A stretch of DNA of 64,000 bases, taken from Prevotella jejuni. Its GTDB lineage: Bacteria; Bacteroidota; Bacteroidia; Bacteroidales; Bacteroidaceae. Position 1 is the first letter of the stretch; the number at the start of each line of letters is the position of its first letter. This document shows positions 9,217-18,092 of this stretch, piece by piece. The stretch covers positions 1 to 64,000 of the forward strand of contig NZ_FZNZ01000012.1 in NCBI RefSeq assembly GCF_900187995.1, written 5' to 3'. Both the position numbers and the translations under genes were made by a program. The notes beneath the pieces are model-generated. The model saw only the letters and a list, made by a program, of their open reading frames with translations. It made no database searches and was not told the origin of the DNA.

Positions 9217-9286
9217 TTCTACGTTCAAGAACACGCCCTTCTTGCACGTAGAAGAGCCTTTTCTTGATGCAAGAAAGGCATACTCT
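9217..9286. repeat. 22-bp-period repeat cluster III
   Basis: TTCT occurs at 9217, 9239 and 9261 and CTCT at 9283, an exact 22-bp step. The second unit contains CGCCCTTCTTG, shared with clusters I (611-731) and V (24834-24903); units end in variants of GGCATA/GCCTT. Confidence 0.75.
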
Positions 9287-9488
9287 ATAATTCAGCTTGT
9301 AATGTGCTGGTTTGTTGCAGGTTATAAACTTTGTTTTAAGAAATGTTCGACTGCTTTGTAGAGGGAGCTTGATTGATTGTGTTGTAAATATATTTCACTG
9401 TTCTAATGGCTCTTCTGATGTGTGGATTGGAATGTTTATTGTTCTGCTGAAATATGGAGTGATAAACTAAAACTCTTATATCATAAGG

Positions 9489-9782
9489 CACACAGAGTTA
9501 CGGAGAGGACAGAGGTAAATGCAATAACACGGAGGTGCCGATGGCACAAAGAGCAACGGAGGTGTAGTGTATAGATTTCTGATAACTTTTGAAATAAATG
9601 CTCTGGGTATAGAATCTCTGAAAAAACAGGCAACCTATCTCCGTCGCTCCACGCACCGACGGTGCCTCCGTGACTACCGATGATGTGTTTTGATACCCCT
9701 CCGTATTCTCCATTTCTCTGTGTGACATTTTGTTAGAGACCTAAGTTTAGGCGAATCATTATCATTCCAAAAATCTGAAGAA
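9489..9782. repeat. 236-bp element with CACACAGAG inverted ends, plus conserved flank
   Basis: CACACAGAG (9489-9497) and CTCTGTGTG (9716-9724) are perfect inverted ends. Inside, CACGGAGGTGCCGATGGCAC (from 9528) is matched in inverse by GTGCCTCCGTG-containing sequence at about 9651-9673. A middle block of about 90 bases is unpaired. The right flank to 9782 is conserved in the copy at 274-357. No open frame codes for a transposase, so it would be non-autonomous if mobile. Confidence 0.65.
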
Positions 9783-10080
9783 CCATGTTTATCACATCAC
9801 TTGAAAAGAGGAATGAGTGAGTGGGAGGCTTCTGTACAACAGGTGTGGATGGTTTGCCAATATGACACAGGGGTGTGGCGTTGATGCAGTTAAGTAGTGA
9901 TTATTCTACAATCTACTATTGTGACTCATGCAGTCTTTTGTTATTTAAAATCTTATACAATACCCCAAGCGAATAAGGTTTACTTGTTGGAGCGTGATGG
10001 TATTTGTCAATGCGATAGGAGATGGTCTAATTAGTCTAAATCCATTCAAGCCCAGAAGAACTGGTTGATAGCAAAAATAA

Positions 10081-10167
10081 TTTTGCTGTCATTCCTGTCA
10101 TACTTAGTAAGAGGCTAACAGGTTAGTTGTCAATGAGTTCTATGGAAATGTTAAAATGACAGCAAAA
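10081..10167 (+). repeat. 87-bp dispersed element with 13-bp inverted ends, copy A
   Basis: TTTTGCTGTCATT (10081-10093) and AATGACAGCAAAA (10155-10167) are perfect inverted ends. Sub-terminal motifs are CCTGTCA on the left and GGAAATGTTAAAA on the right. Copies of the same 87-bp length lie at 23347-23433 (inverted) and 58726-58812. Confidence 0.8.
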
Positions 10168-10359
10168 TGAAAATAAAAAAAACTTGTTATTTGCGTAGTT
10201 TTATTCTTCAAATACCGTAAAGTTTAATCACTCCAAAACATAGGAAACAACTAATATTTCCAGAGAGAATAATGGGCAGCAAACAAGAGGAAGATTTTAT
10301 CGAACATTAATAATTGAAAATATTATCTTACTTTATGGTGTCATTATGAAAAATATTTG

Positions 10360-10367
10360 TATCTTTG
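10360..10367 (+). promoter_or_regulatory. -7 element of the glycogen operon
   Basis: TATCTTTG at 10360-10367 is followed by a 75-nt leader. The leader contains AAGTCTgtaAAGACTT (about 10384-10399), a small dyad of unknown role. Confidence 0.65.
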
Positions 10368-10442
10368 GAGTGCCGAACGGCAAAGTCTGTAAAGACTTCT
10401 ACCAAAGGACAATTAAAAACCAAACAATAAACCTTAAAAGAC

Positions 10443-12386
10443 ATGAGCTACTTAAAATTTGAAAAAGCTCTGATGACCAATCTTCAAGATTCGCTTCCCA
10501 GAGAGTTATTGCGAACAAATCGCTCTGGTGCCTACTCTTGTTCGACGATTGTTGATTGTAACACACGCAAGTACCATGGCCTGCTTGTAGTACCAGTTCC
10601 TGAATTGGACGATGAAAACCATGTACTTCTTAGTTCTCTCGACCCTACCGTCATTCAGCATGGTGCCGCTTTCAATTTGGGTTTGCATAAGTATCAGGGC
10701 AATAACTTTAGTCCGCAAGGGCATAAGTATATCCGTGAGTTCGACTGTGATACTGTGCCTACTACGCTTTATAGAGTAGGTGGTGTCTTATTAAAGAAAG
10801 AGGTTGTCTTTCAGCACTATGAAGACCGTATCTTAATTCGTTACACCTTGTTAGAGGCACATTCAAAGACTACCTTGCAGTTCCGTCCATTCCTTGCGTT
10901 CCGCAGTGTGCGCCAGTTTACCCATGAGAATGGTGCTGCCAACCGCTCGTATGAGGTTGTCGACAATGGAATCAGCACTTGTATGTATGCTGGTTATCCA
11001 TCGCTTTATATGCAGTTCTCTAAGAAGAATGAGTTTCACTTTGAACCTTACTGGTATCGTGGATTGGAATATCCGAAGGAGCAGGAGCGTGGTTACGCTT
11101 CTAATGAGGACCTTTATGTTCCTGGCTACTTTGAGATGAATATCAGCAAAGGCGAGAGTATTGTCTTTGCAGCATCTACAGCAGAGTGTCACCCATCAAC
11201 GTTGAAGAGTCTGTTTGATAAGGAGGTGGAGTCTCGTAGTCCACGTGATAATTTCTTCCATTGCCTTGTCAATGCTGCCCATCAGTTCCATAACCGTTCG
11301 AAGAAAGATGAACGTTATATCCTTGCTGGTTATCCATGGTTTAAGTGTCGTGCTCGCGACCAGTTCATTGCTTTGCCAGGACTGACCTTGAGTATCGAAG
11401 AACAAGATTACTTCGAACTCGTGATGCAGACGGCAGCAAAGGGTTTACGTGAGTTTATGGAGGATAAACCAGTCAGCGTGGAGATATACGAGATGGATAA
11501 ACCTGATGTTCCGCTCTGGTGTGTATGGGCAATACAACAGTATGCTAAGGAAGCTGGCAAGGTGCGTTGTAGAGAACTATACATGGATTTGATACGTGAT
11601 ATTGTTGATTATCTTCTTGCAAGTAAGCACCCTAACCTCACTTTAGACGAGAATGGATTGCTTTATGCAGATGCGAAAGGAGAAGCGATAACATGGATGA
11701 ACTCCATGAACAATGGTCAGCCGGTTGTTCCTCGCTCTGGATATATCGTTGAGTTTAATGCTCTTTGGTATAACACGCTGCGTTTTACGGCCTCTATGGA
11801 GAGGGAATGTGGCAATGAAGAGCGTGCAATAGAGTTAGAGGCACTTGCTGAGAAATGTAAGGCTTCATTCGTTGAGACATTCCTCAATGAATATGGCTAC
11901 CTTTATGATTATGTTGATGGTAAGATGATAGACTGGAGTGTACGCCCTAATATGGTGTTCGCTGTGGCACTTGACTATTCTCCACTTGACCAGAAGCAGA
12001 AAAGGGGAGTGTTAGATGTATGTACACGAGAGTTGCTTACGCCAAAGGGATTGCGTTCGCTTTCTCCAAAGAGTGGTGGATACAATCCGATGTACACGGG
12101 TCCACAGAGTCAGCGTGACCTTGCCTATCACCAAGGGACAGCTTGGCCGTGGTTGGGTGGCTTTTATCTTGAAGCCTGCTTGAAGCTTTACAAGCAGACA
12201 CGTCTGAGCTTTGTAGAACGCCAGTTGGTAGGTTATGAAGACGAGATGATTAACCATTGTCTCAGTACACTACCTGAGCTCTTCGATGGCAATCCACCGT
12301 TTAATGGGCGTGGAGCAATCTCCTTTGCCATGAACGTAGCCGAAGTGCTTCGTACGTTAGAATTACTTGAGAAGTTTAAGTTTTAA
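10443..12386 (+). CDS. Glycogen debranching enzyme (amylo-alpha-1,6-glucosidase)
   Basis: The 647-residue protein matches bacterial debranching enzymes with an N-terminal beta-sandwich (about 1-270) and a C-terminal (alpha/alpha)6 GDE_C domain that cleaves alpha-1,6 branch glucose. Recognisable pieces are RSGAYSCSTIVDCNTRKYHGLLV (27-49), whose variant TRKYHG is a family mark, AGYPWFKCRARDQFIALPGL near 300, and HQGTAWPWLGGFYLEA near 560, which sits by the active site. No signal peptide is seen, so it acts in the cytoplasm on stored glycogen. The next two genes complete a glycogen set seen in Bacteroides relatives. It is first in the operon and its promoter is at 10360-10367. Confidence 0.93.
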   Translation: MSYLKFEKALMTNLQDSLPRELLRTNRSGAYSCSTIVDCNTRKYHGLLVVPVPELDDENHVLLSSLDPTVIQHGAAFNLGLHKYQGNNFSPQGHKYIREFDCDTVPTTLYRVGGVLLKKEVVFQHYEDRILIRYTLLEAHSKTTLQFRPFLAFRSVRQFTHENGAANRSYEVVDNGISTCMYAGYPSLYMQFSKKNEFHFEPYWYRGLEYPKEQERGYASNEDLYVPGYFEMNISKGESIVFAASTAECHPSTLKSLFDKEVESRSPRDNFFHCLVNAAHQFHNRSKKDERYILAGYPWFKCRARDQFIALPGLTLSIEEQDYFELVMQTAAKGLREFMEDKPVSVEIYEMDKPDVPLWCVWAIQQYAKEAGKVRCRELYMDLIRDIVDYLLASKHPNLTLDENGLLYADAKGEAITWMNSMNNGQPVVPRSGYIVEFNALWYNTLRFTASMERECGNEERAIELEALAEKCKASFVETFLNEYGYLYDYVDGKMIDWSVRPNMVFAVALDYSPLDQKQKRGVLDVCTRELLTPKGLRSLSPKSGGYNPMYTGPQSQRDLAYHQGTAWPWLGGFYLEACLKLYKQTRLSFVERQLVGYEDEMINHCLSTLPELFDGNPPFNGRGAISFAMNVAEVLRTLELLEKFKF

Positions 12387-12400
12387 GAGGAGGGACTAAT

Positions 12401-13669
12401 ATGAAAGTTTTAATGTTTGGATGGGAGTATCCTCCTCATGTATATGGCGGTTTAGCAACTGCTAACTTTGGTATTTCAGAAGGTCTGCATGCGCAGGGCG
12501 ATGTTGAGACTATCCTCTGCTTGCCACATCCTTTTGGTGATGAAGACCATACATACGCTGAGATTGTGGCAATGAATCATGTGCCAATCGCTTATCGTGA
12601 ACTTGGCTATGATTATGTGAAGGAACGTCTTGGTAATATTATGTCGCCAGAACTTTACTTCAAGTTGCGTGAGCACATCTATGCCGATTTCAATTATATG
12701 AACGTCAACGACCTTGGTGCAATGGATTTTGCGGGAGGTTATCCTGCTAATCTACATGAAGAGATTAATAATTATTCGATTATTGCTGGTGTAGTTGCAC
12801 GTACATACGATTTCGATATTATCCATGCACACGACTGGTTGACATATCCTGCTGGTATTCATGCTAAGCGTGTGTCTGGTAAACCATTGTGTATTCATGT
12901 GCATGCAACCGATTTCGACCGCTCACGTGGTAATGTTAATCCAACCGTATATGGTATAGAAAAGGATGGTATGGACAATGCTGATTGCATTATGTGTGTG
13001 TCAGAACTTACACGCCAGACGGTAATAAATCAGTATCATCAGGATCCACGTAAAGTGTTTACGGTTCATAATGCCGTTTATCCATTAGCAAAGGATATTG
13101 CAGATATGCCACGTCCAGACCATAAGGGTAAGGAGAAGGTTGTAACATTCCTTGGTCGTTTGACGATGCAGAAAGGACCAGAATACTTTGTTGAGGCTGC
13201 CAATATGGTACTTCATCGTACACGTAATGTTCGTTTCTGTATGGCAGGTTCAGGCGATATGATGGATCAGATGATTTATCTTGCCGCTGAACGAGGTATT
13301 GCCGATCGTTTCCACTTCCCCGGTTTTATGAGAGGAAGTCAGGTTTATGAGTGCTTGAAGGCATCTGATGTCTATGTGATGCCATCAGTAAGTGAGCCTT
13401 TCGGAATCTCTCCTTTGGAAGCAATGCAGTGCGGTACACCAAGTATCATCTCAAAACAAAGCGGTTGTGCGGAAATTCTCAACAACTGTATTAAGGTAGA
13501 CTATTGGGACATTCATGCGCTTGCCGATGCAATCTACTCTATTTGTCACAATGAGAGCTTCTTCGATTACCTCTCTCAAGAGGGTAAACGAGAGGTTGAC
13601 CAGATAACATGGGAGAAGGTTGGTGCGTGGATTCGTGAACTTTACCTTCGAACCTTGGGTTGGCAGTAA
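12401..13669 (+). CDS. GT-B glycosyltransferase, glycogen-synthase-like (GT4/GT5)
   Basis: This 422-residue GT-B enzyme probably elongates alpha-1,4-glucan from a nucleotide sugar. MKVLMFGWEYPPHVYGGLA at the N-terminus resembles the KVGG donor loop of starch and glycogen synthases. HAHDWLTYPAG (about 140-150), FLGRLTMQKGPEYFVEAA (about 247-264) and SEPFGISPLEAMQCGTPSI (about 331-349), with the E-x7-E motif, define the fold. It starts 14 bases after the debranching gene. The preceding AGAGGAGGG (12386-12393) is an unusually good Shine-Dalgarno sequence for this phylum. Glycogen synthesis is inferred from the neighbours; another glucan is possible. Confidence 0.88.
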   Translation: MKVLMFGWEYPPHVYGGLATANFGISEGLHAQGDVETILCLPHPFGDEDHTYAEIVAMNHVPIAYRELGYDYVKERLGNIMSPELYFKLREHIYADFNYMNVNDLGAMDFAGGYPANLHEEINNYSIIAGVVARTYDFDIIHAHDWLTYPAGIHAKRVSGKPLCIHVHATDFDRSRGNVNPTVYGIEKDGMDNADCIMCVSELTRQTVINQYHQDPRKVFTVHNAVYPLAKDIADMPRPDHKGKEKVVTFLGRLTMQKGPEYFVEAANMVLHRTRNVRFCMAGSGDMMDQMIYLAAERGIADRFHFPGFMRGSQVYECLKASDVYVMPSVSEPFGISPLEAMQCGTPSIISKQSGCAEILNNCIKVDYWDIHALADAIYSICHNESFFDYLSQEGKREVDQITWEKVGAWIRELYLRTLGWQ

Positions 13670-13717
13670 AAGCCATGAGAGTACTAATAACCTTTTTAAA
13701 ACTAAAACAAAAAGATA

Positions 13718-15163
13718 ATGAAAACAATCTGTTTATATTTCGAGATACATCAGGTAGTTCACCTGAAACGCTACCGCTTCTTTGATATTGGTACCGACCA
13801 TTATTATTATGACGATTTCGAGAACGAGCGTTCGGTATCAGAAATCGCCGAGAGAAGCTATATGCCAGCTTTGGACACGCTGTTGCAGATGATTAAAGAC
13901 AATGGTAAAGCATTTAAGGTAGCTTTTTCACTTTCGGGTGTAGGTATTGAACAACTTGAGATGCATGCCCCACAGGTACTTGATAAGCTGCAGGAACTAA
14001 ACAATACTGGCTGTGTAGAATTTCTTGCAGAGCCTTATTCTCATGGTTTGGCATCATTGGCTAACGAGGAAAGCTTTAAGTCTGAAGTAAAGCGTCAGGC
14101 TAAAAAGATTAAGGAATATTTTGGGCAAACACCAAAGGTATTGCGTAACTCCTCGCTTATCTATAGTGACGACATTGGCTTGATAGCTTCTCAGATGGGC
14201 TTCAAGGGAATGTTGACAGAGGGTGCAAAACACGTCTTGGGATGGAAGAGTCCACATTATGTATATAATTGTGCGCTTGCTCCTAACCTGAAACTTTTGT
14301 TGCGTGATGTAAAATTGAGTGATGATATCTCATTGCGTTTCAACAATTCAGATTGGGATGGTTACCCTTTGTTTGCTGATACATATATGGCACAGATTGC
14401 AGCACTCCCAGAGGAGGAGCAGGTAATCGGTATCTTTATGAACCTTTCAGCACTTGGTATCGAGCAGCCATTGTCAAGTAATATCCTTGAGTTCTTTAAA
14501 GCATTGCCAGCTTGCGCTAAACAGCGTGGCATTACTTTCTCAACTCCAACAGAGATTTGTATGAAGTTGAAGAGTGTTGACAACCTCTATGTACCAGACA
14601 CATTGAGCTGGATGGACGAAGAGCGTGATGTCAGCACTTGGTTGGGTAATCCAATGCAGCGTGAAGCTTTCAACAAGTTGTATAGTATTGCTGATCGTGT
14701 ACGTATTGCTAACGACCCACGTATCAATCAAGACTGGGACTATTTGCAGGCAAGTGACAACTTCCGCTTTATGTCAACCAAACCTTCACGTGTTGGAATG
14801 GATCGTGGTATCTATGATAGTCCATTTGATGCCTTCACCAATTATATGAATATTCTTGGTGACTTCTTGAATCGTGTTAATACACTTTATCCTGCTGATA
14901 TTGATAATGAGGAGTTGAATAGCTTGCTTACCACTATCCGCAACCAAGGCGATGAGATTGAAATGAGAACTAATGATATTAGTAATCTTCAAGCAAAGGT
15001 TGACAAATTGGAAGTTGAAGGTGATAAACTCCGTGCGCAGTTAGAGAAGAAATCGTCAGCGAAGAAGGCTACTACATCAAAGACTGCAGCAAAGAAACCT
15101 GTCAAGAAAGTTTCTGCTAAAAAAGCTGTAAAGGCTGTTGCTGAAGAAGTGAAAGCTAAGTAA
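13718..15163 (+). CDS. GH57 alpha-amylase-family protein with histone-like tail
   Basis: The product has 481 residues. The N-terminal 300 residues fit glycoside hydrolase family 57. YFEIHQVVHLKRYRFFDI corresponds to the first conserved region with its His, and CVEFLAEPYSHGLASL (about 94-109) and RNSSLIYSDDIG to later ones. GH57 enzymes hydrolyse or transfer alpha-glucans. Residues about 400-445 form a coiled coil (ISNLQAKVDKLEVEGDKLR). The last 35 residues are a Lys/Ala-rich tail with repeated AKK and KKV motifs, like histone H1, which is unusual for an amylase. There is no signal peptide. It is the last gene of the glycogen operon, 48 bases after the GT gene, and a terminator follows. Confidence 0.9.
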   Translation: MKTICLYFEIHQVVHLKRYRFFDIGTDHYYYDDFENERSVSEIAERSYMPALDTLLQMIKDNGKAFKVAFSLSGVGIEQLEMHAPQVLDKLQELNNTGCVEFLAEPYSHGLASLANEESFKSEVKRQAKKIKEYFGQTPKVLRNSSLIYSDDIGLIASQMGFKGMLTEGAKHVLGWKSPHYVYNCALAPNLKLLLRDVKLSDDISLRFNNSDWDGYPLFADTYMAQIAALPEEEQVIGIFMNLSALGIEQPLSSNILEFFKALPACAKQRGITFSTPTEICMKLKSVDNLYVPDTLSWMDEERDVSTWLGNPMQREAFNKLYSIADRVRIANDPRINQDWDYLQASDNFRFMSTKPSRVGMDRGIYDSPFDAFTNYMNILGDFLNRVNTLYPADIDNEELNSLLTTIRNQGDEIEMRTNDISNLQAKVDKLEVEGDKLRAQLEKKSSAKKATTSKTAAKKPVKKVSAKKAVKAVAEEVKAK

Positions 15164-15185
15164 GTCTTTTATAACAATACGTTTA

Positions 15186-15240
15186 ACGCTCATATAGCAA
15201 ACTGGTGAATCTATCAGCTGTGCTATATGAGTGTTTTTTT
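15186..15240 (+). terminator. Terminator of the glycogen operon
   Basis: ACGCTCATATAGCA (15186-15199) pairs with TGCTATATGAGTGT (15221-15234) with one G-U pair, followed by a T-run to 15240. Confidence 0.88.
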
Positions 15241-15440
15241 GTATCTTCTAAGTCTGGCATAAGTGATAAAAAGAGACCTAAAATCTCTTTTCCTCTATGC
15301 CTTCTGTTTGTCTTTGTGCCTTTATGTCTATATACATGCTTTCTACTAAACGACGTCTATCTATTCTCCTGTTAATTTAATAATTTTAGTTTATTCTATA
15401 ATTTTTCTGAAGTTTTCTTTGCCGTTTTAATATCTTTTAT

Positions 15441-15448
15441 TACTTTTG
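15441..15448 (+). promoter_or_regulatory. -7 element of the fimbrillin locus
   Basis: TACTTTTG fits TAnnTTTG. The transcript would have a leader of about 390 nt before the 55-codon gene at 15837, and would include the small frame at 15473 and the (CT)14 tract. Between the glycogen terminator and this box (15241-15440) nothing else is seen. Confidence 0.6.
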
Positions 15449-15472
15449 CAGCCGAAACAGAGAATAACGATA

Positions 15473-15658
<186 letters not shown>

Positions 15659-15836
15659 TAGAGCAGGCGTAAACTACACATTTTTTTCTTCTCGCATACG
15701 CGCGCGAGTCGCGCCGTGCAACCCCTGTAAACAAAGGACTTTTTGGAGTTTCCTTTGTTCTTTTTTTTGTGTTCCTACGTAAACGAAATAAGAAGAAATT
15801 AAGCACAAAGTAATAACTATTTTAATTAATAAAACA

Positions 15837-16004
15837 ATGGAGAAAAAGAAATTAAAAAGGGTATATGAACGTCCCGAATGTAATGTTCATGGACTTGAAC
15901 TCGAAAACTTTATTTGTACATCGGTATACCCCAATGCTCCACAGACTAACGAGACTGGCTGGGAAAATGGTGGAGAAGTTGATGGTGGAACAATTGAATT
16001 CTAG
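15837..16004 (+). CDS. Small 55-residue protein upstream of fimbrillin
   Basis: This short gene encodes MEKKKLKRVYERPECNVHGL followed by an acidic, Gly/Asn-rich tail (GWENGGEVDGG) and a central ENFICTS. Small proteins with a basic start, a KVYERPE-like motif and a later ENFIC or SLLA segment commonly lie just before fimbrillin and other surface lipoprotein genes in Bacteroidales. I know of no assigned function. It lacks a classical signal peptide. The stop is 35 bases before the fimbrillin start, so the two are almost surely co-transcribed. Confidence 0.7.
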   Translation: MEKKKLKRVYERPECNVHGLELENFICTSVYPNAPQTNETGWENGGEVDGGTIEF

Positions 16005-16039
16005 CAATTAGCGAGTAATAACAATTAAAAGAAAAAACA

Positions 16040-17785
16040 ATGAATAAAAATATTTTTAAGGTATCGCTTTCTACGCTTGTATTTAGTCTAGTTACTTGCT
16101 TTGTCTTATCAAGCTGTAGTAATAGCGAAGACTTAGCAGACGGCGCAACGCCACAGAATGGCATGGAGCGTGTCTCATTTACGATTGCTGAAAAAGACTA
16201 CGAGACAGTAGTGGGTGCTACTGGTACGCGTGCAGCTGCCCAACCACAAACAGAGGTACAGGATTTGGGTGACGGCTGGACTGCAGAGGTAAGTCTAGTG
16301 CCTGATACTACTCATAGTGTAGCACCGAAAGTTGCAACACGTGCTATATATGGATCAAGTCACTATACAATTCAGGCTTACCAAGGTGGAGTTTTGAAGG
16401 GACAGCTCAAGGGTACGTTTAATAATTCAACCTTTACCCCTGACACTGGTGATGAAGGCTATATCGTTCTTCCTCATGGAACTTACGACTTTGTTTGCTT
16501 CAATGATAAGGTTTCTGCTAATGGCACACAATATAGCGTTAATCGTGCAGATGCTAGTACAGCTCGCTTTGCTGTAAAGCGTGGCGTTGTTATCAATCAA
16601 GACCCTAAGCAGTATGTAGCTTTTGAGATGAAGCATGTTGGGTCTATGGTAACTTTTAATCTTGCTTTTGTGAATTGTCCTATAACGGGGGAATACTATT
16701 CAGTAATGCAGCCAGGTATTTCGTATGTTGGCTGGGGGGATTACAAGCCGGAGAAACCTGCAGAGCGTTTAAAATACACAATAGAAACTGCACCTAATAA
16801 AATTCCTGAGAAAGAGGTTTATAACTTTTCAATGGATAATTATAGTTATCCGGTTATGGGAAAAGAGGATTTATCTGTAAATGTAGAAGGAAGAAATACG
16901 GCATATAGTTATGGAATCTTTTGGGTAGGAAGTAAGCTTGGAATCTATAATAATGCGACTTTAAGTTATTATCTTCCGACAAGTGATTGTGGAGACTTTA
17001 AATTAACTTTCACTTTTGGTGAGATTTATGGGCAAAGTTTGGTTGGTAAAAGCATTACTGTCCCTACGCATAAGCTGGTTGAGGCAAATAAGAGATATAA
17101 TGTGAAGATAAAGCTCCGAATGTCTAAGAATATGTATTTGTTTAAAGATGGAACGGCAGGTTTCTTAGCTGATAATCCTAGCAAAACACCTATTGGAGTA
17201 GTCATAGATCCTTATGCCCACCTAGCAGTAGCATTAAAAGATGCAGATGATGGAGGAACTCCTCCTGTTTGGTCTTATTCAAGTACACAAGAGAGTTATT
17301 CTCCAGTACAAAGTTTTGACGACTTATTCAATAATGGGGGTATGAACTATAGTAATATATCTTCATCCAACCCAGCAAGGGAACTTGCTAGAGACTATTA
17401 TCAAACGGTAGGATTTGGCGGCAGTTCTAGTGCTGTTATTGGTGTCGATAAAGTATGGTATATTCCAACAGTCGTCGAATTCTTAAACATGGGCAATGTT
17501 TTGGGAGAGTTAGAATATACAGCTCCTACAGGTGACCCTTCGAGCTTTTTTGCAGGTGCACCACTAAATATTTTAAAGAGCATAAACATGACCCGCTTTA
17601 ATAAGGCTTTTACGGATGCAGGCGGGACGCCTCCAACTAATAATGCTTATTGGATGAATACCGAGTGTAAAGGGAATGGTACATATTATCCTCAAGTTCA
17701 AGTTTCTCTAGGAAGTACTAGTTGTAATTTAAGAGCAGAATTTAAGAGTGTCACAGGTAAAGTAAGACCATTCATTAAGTATTAA
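16040..17785 (+). CDS. Fimbrillin-family lipoprotein
   Basis: The 581-residue protein starts with a lipoprotein signal peptide. A basic start and hydrophobic core lead to the lipobox LSSC with C26, followed by SNSEDL, which favours outer-membrane export. The mature part shows features of the FimA/Mfa1 fimbrillin superfamily. There are two TRA sites (GTRAAA near 62, ATRAIYG near 99) resembling gingipain-type maturation sites, then a two-lobed beta-rich region with GTYDFVCFN and the strand FEMKHVGSMVTFNLAF. The C-terminal 200 residues (from about 380) look like a separate, lectin- or FISUMP-like domain (VWYIPTVVEFLNMG, NAYWMNTECKG), so it may be a tip or anchor protein and not the shaft subunit. 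The gene is preceded by the 55-residue small gene and a phase-variation-prone leader. Confidence 0.8.
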   Translation: MNKNIFKVSLSTLVFSLVTCFVLSSCSNSEDLADGATPQNGMERVSFTIAEKDYETVVGATGTRAAAQPQTEVQDLGDGWTAEVSLVPDTTHSVAPKVATRAIYGSSHYTIQAYQGGVLKGQLKGTFNNSTFTPDTGDEGYIVLPHGTYDFVCFNDKVSANGTQYSVNRADASTARFAVKRGVVINQDPKQYVAFEMKHVGSMVTFNLAFVNCPITGEYYSVMQPGISYVGWGDYKPEKPAERLKYTIETAPNKIPEKEVYNFSMDNYSYPVMGKEDLSVNVEGRNTAYSYGIFWVGSKLGIYNNATLSYYLPTSDCGDFKLTFTFGEIYGQSLVGKSITVPTHKLVEANKRYNVKIKLRMSKNMYLFKDGTAGFLADNPSKTPIGVVIDPYAHLAVALKDADDGGTPPVWSYSSTQESYSPVQSFDDLFNNGGMNYSNISSSNPARELARDYYQTVGFGGSSSAVIGVDKVWYIPTVVEFLNMGNVLGELEYTAPTGDPSSFFAGAPLNILKSINMTRFNKAFTDAGGTPPTNNAYWMNTECKGNGTYYPQVQVSLGSTSCNLRAEFKSVTGKVRPFIKY

Positions 17786-17830
17786 GTATTAAGAAAAAGA
17801 GAAAAGCTAATACTTTTGGTGCTAATGAAA

Positions 17831-17965
17831 TTCTTCCTTGTTCCGCGAAAATTTCTTCCTTGGAGAAAATTTACGGGGAACAAGGAAGAAATAAATCGGG
17901 AACAAGGAGAAAATTTATCGCAAACAAGGAAGATTTTTTGCGAAACAAGGAGTATTTTTTGAGAT
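17831..17965. repeat. 22-bp-period repeat cluster IV, with inverted halves
   Basis: TTCTTCCTTG begins at 17831 and 17853 (22-bp step). Its complement AACAAGG begins at 17879, 17901, 17923 and 17944 (steps 22, 22, 21). The left pair and right quartet can fold on each other, so the cluster may also act as the fimbrillin terminator. It fills most of the 307-bp spacer before the HU-like gene. Confidence 0.7.
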
Positions 17966-18092
17966 GGAAGGAATCACAAAAAATAGAGTAATTTAATAAT
18001 GAAAAACAATGCCTGCGTACTAGAGATCTAAAGGAAGATGGACGAGGCATTTTAATAATAATAATAAGTTTAATTCTAATAAACAAAAAACT

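Larger units (their letters stand above)
8972..10442. other. Gene-free 1.5-kb spacer rich in repeat elements
   Basis: No credible gene is seen on either strand. The spacer contains the 22-bp-period cluster III (9217-9286), a 236-bp inverted-repeat element (9489-9724 plus flank to 9782), an 87-bp element with inverted ends (10081-10167) and the promoter of the glycogen operon (10360-10367). Short frames at 9167-9361 and 9498-9728 lie within the repeats and are rejected. Confidence 0.7.

Noticed and set aside
9167..9361. 64-codon frame across cluster III
   Set aside because: It translates the 22-bp repeats and lacks any recognisable domain.
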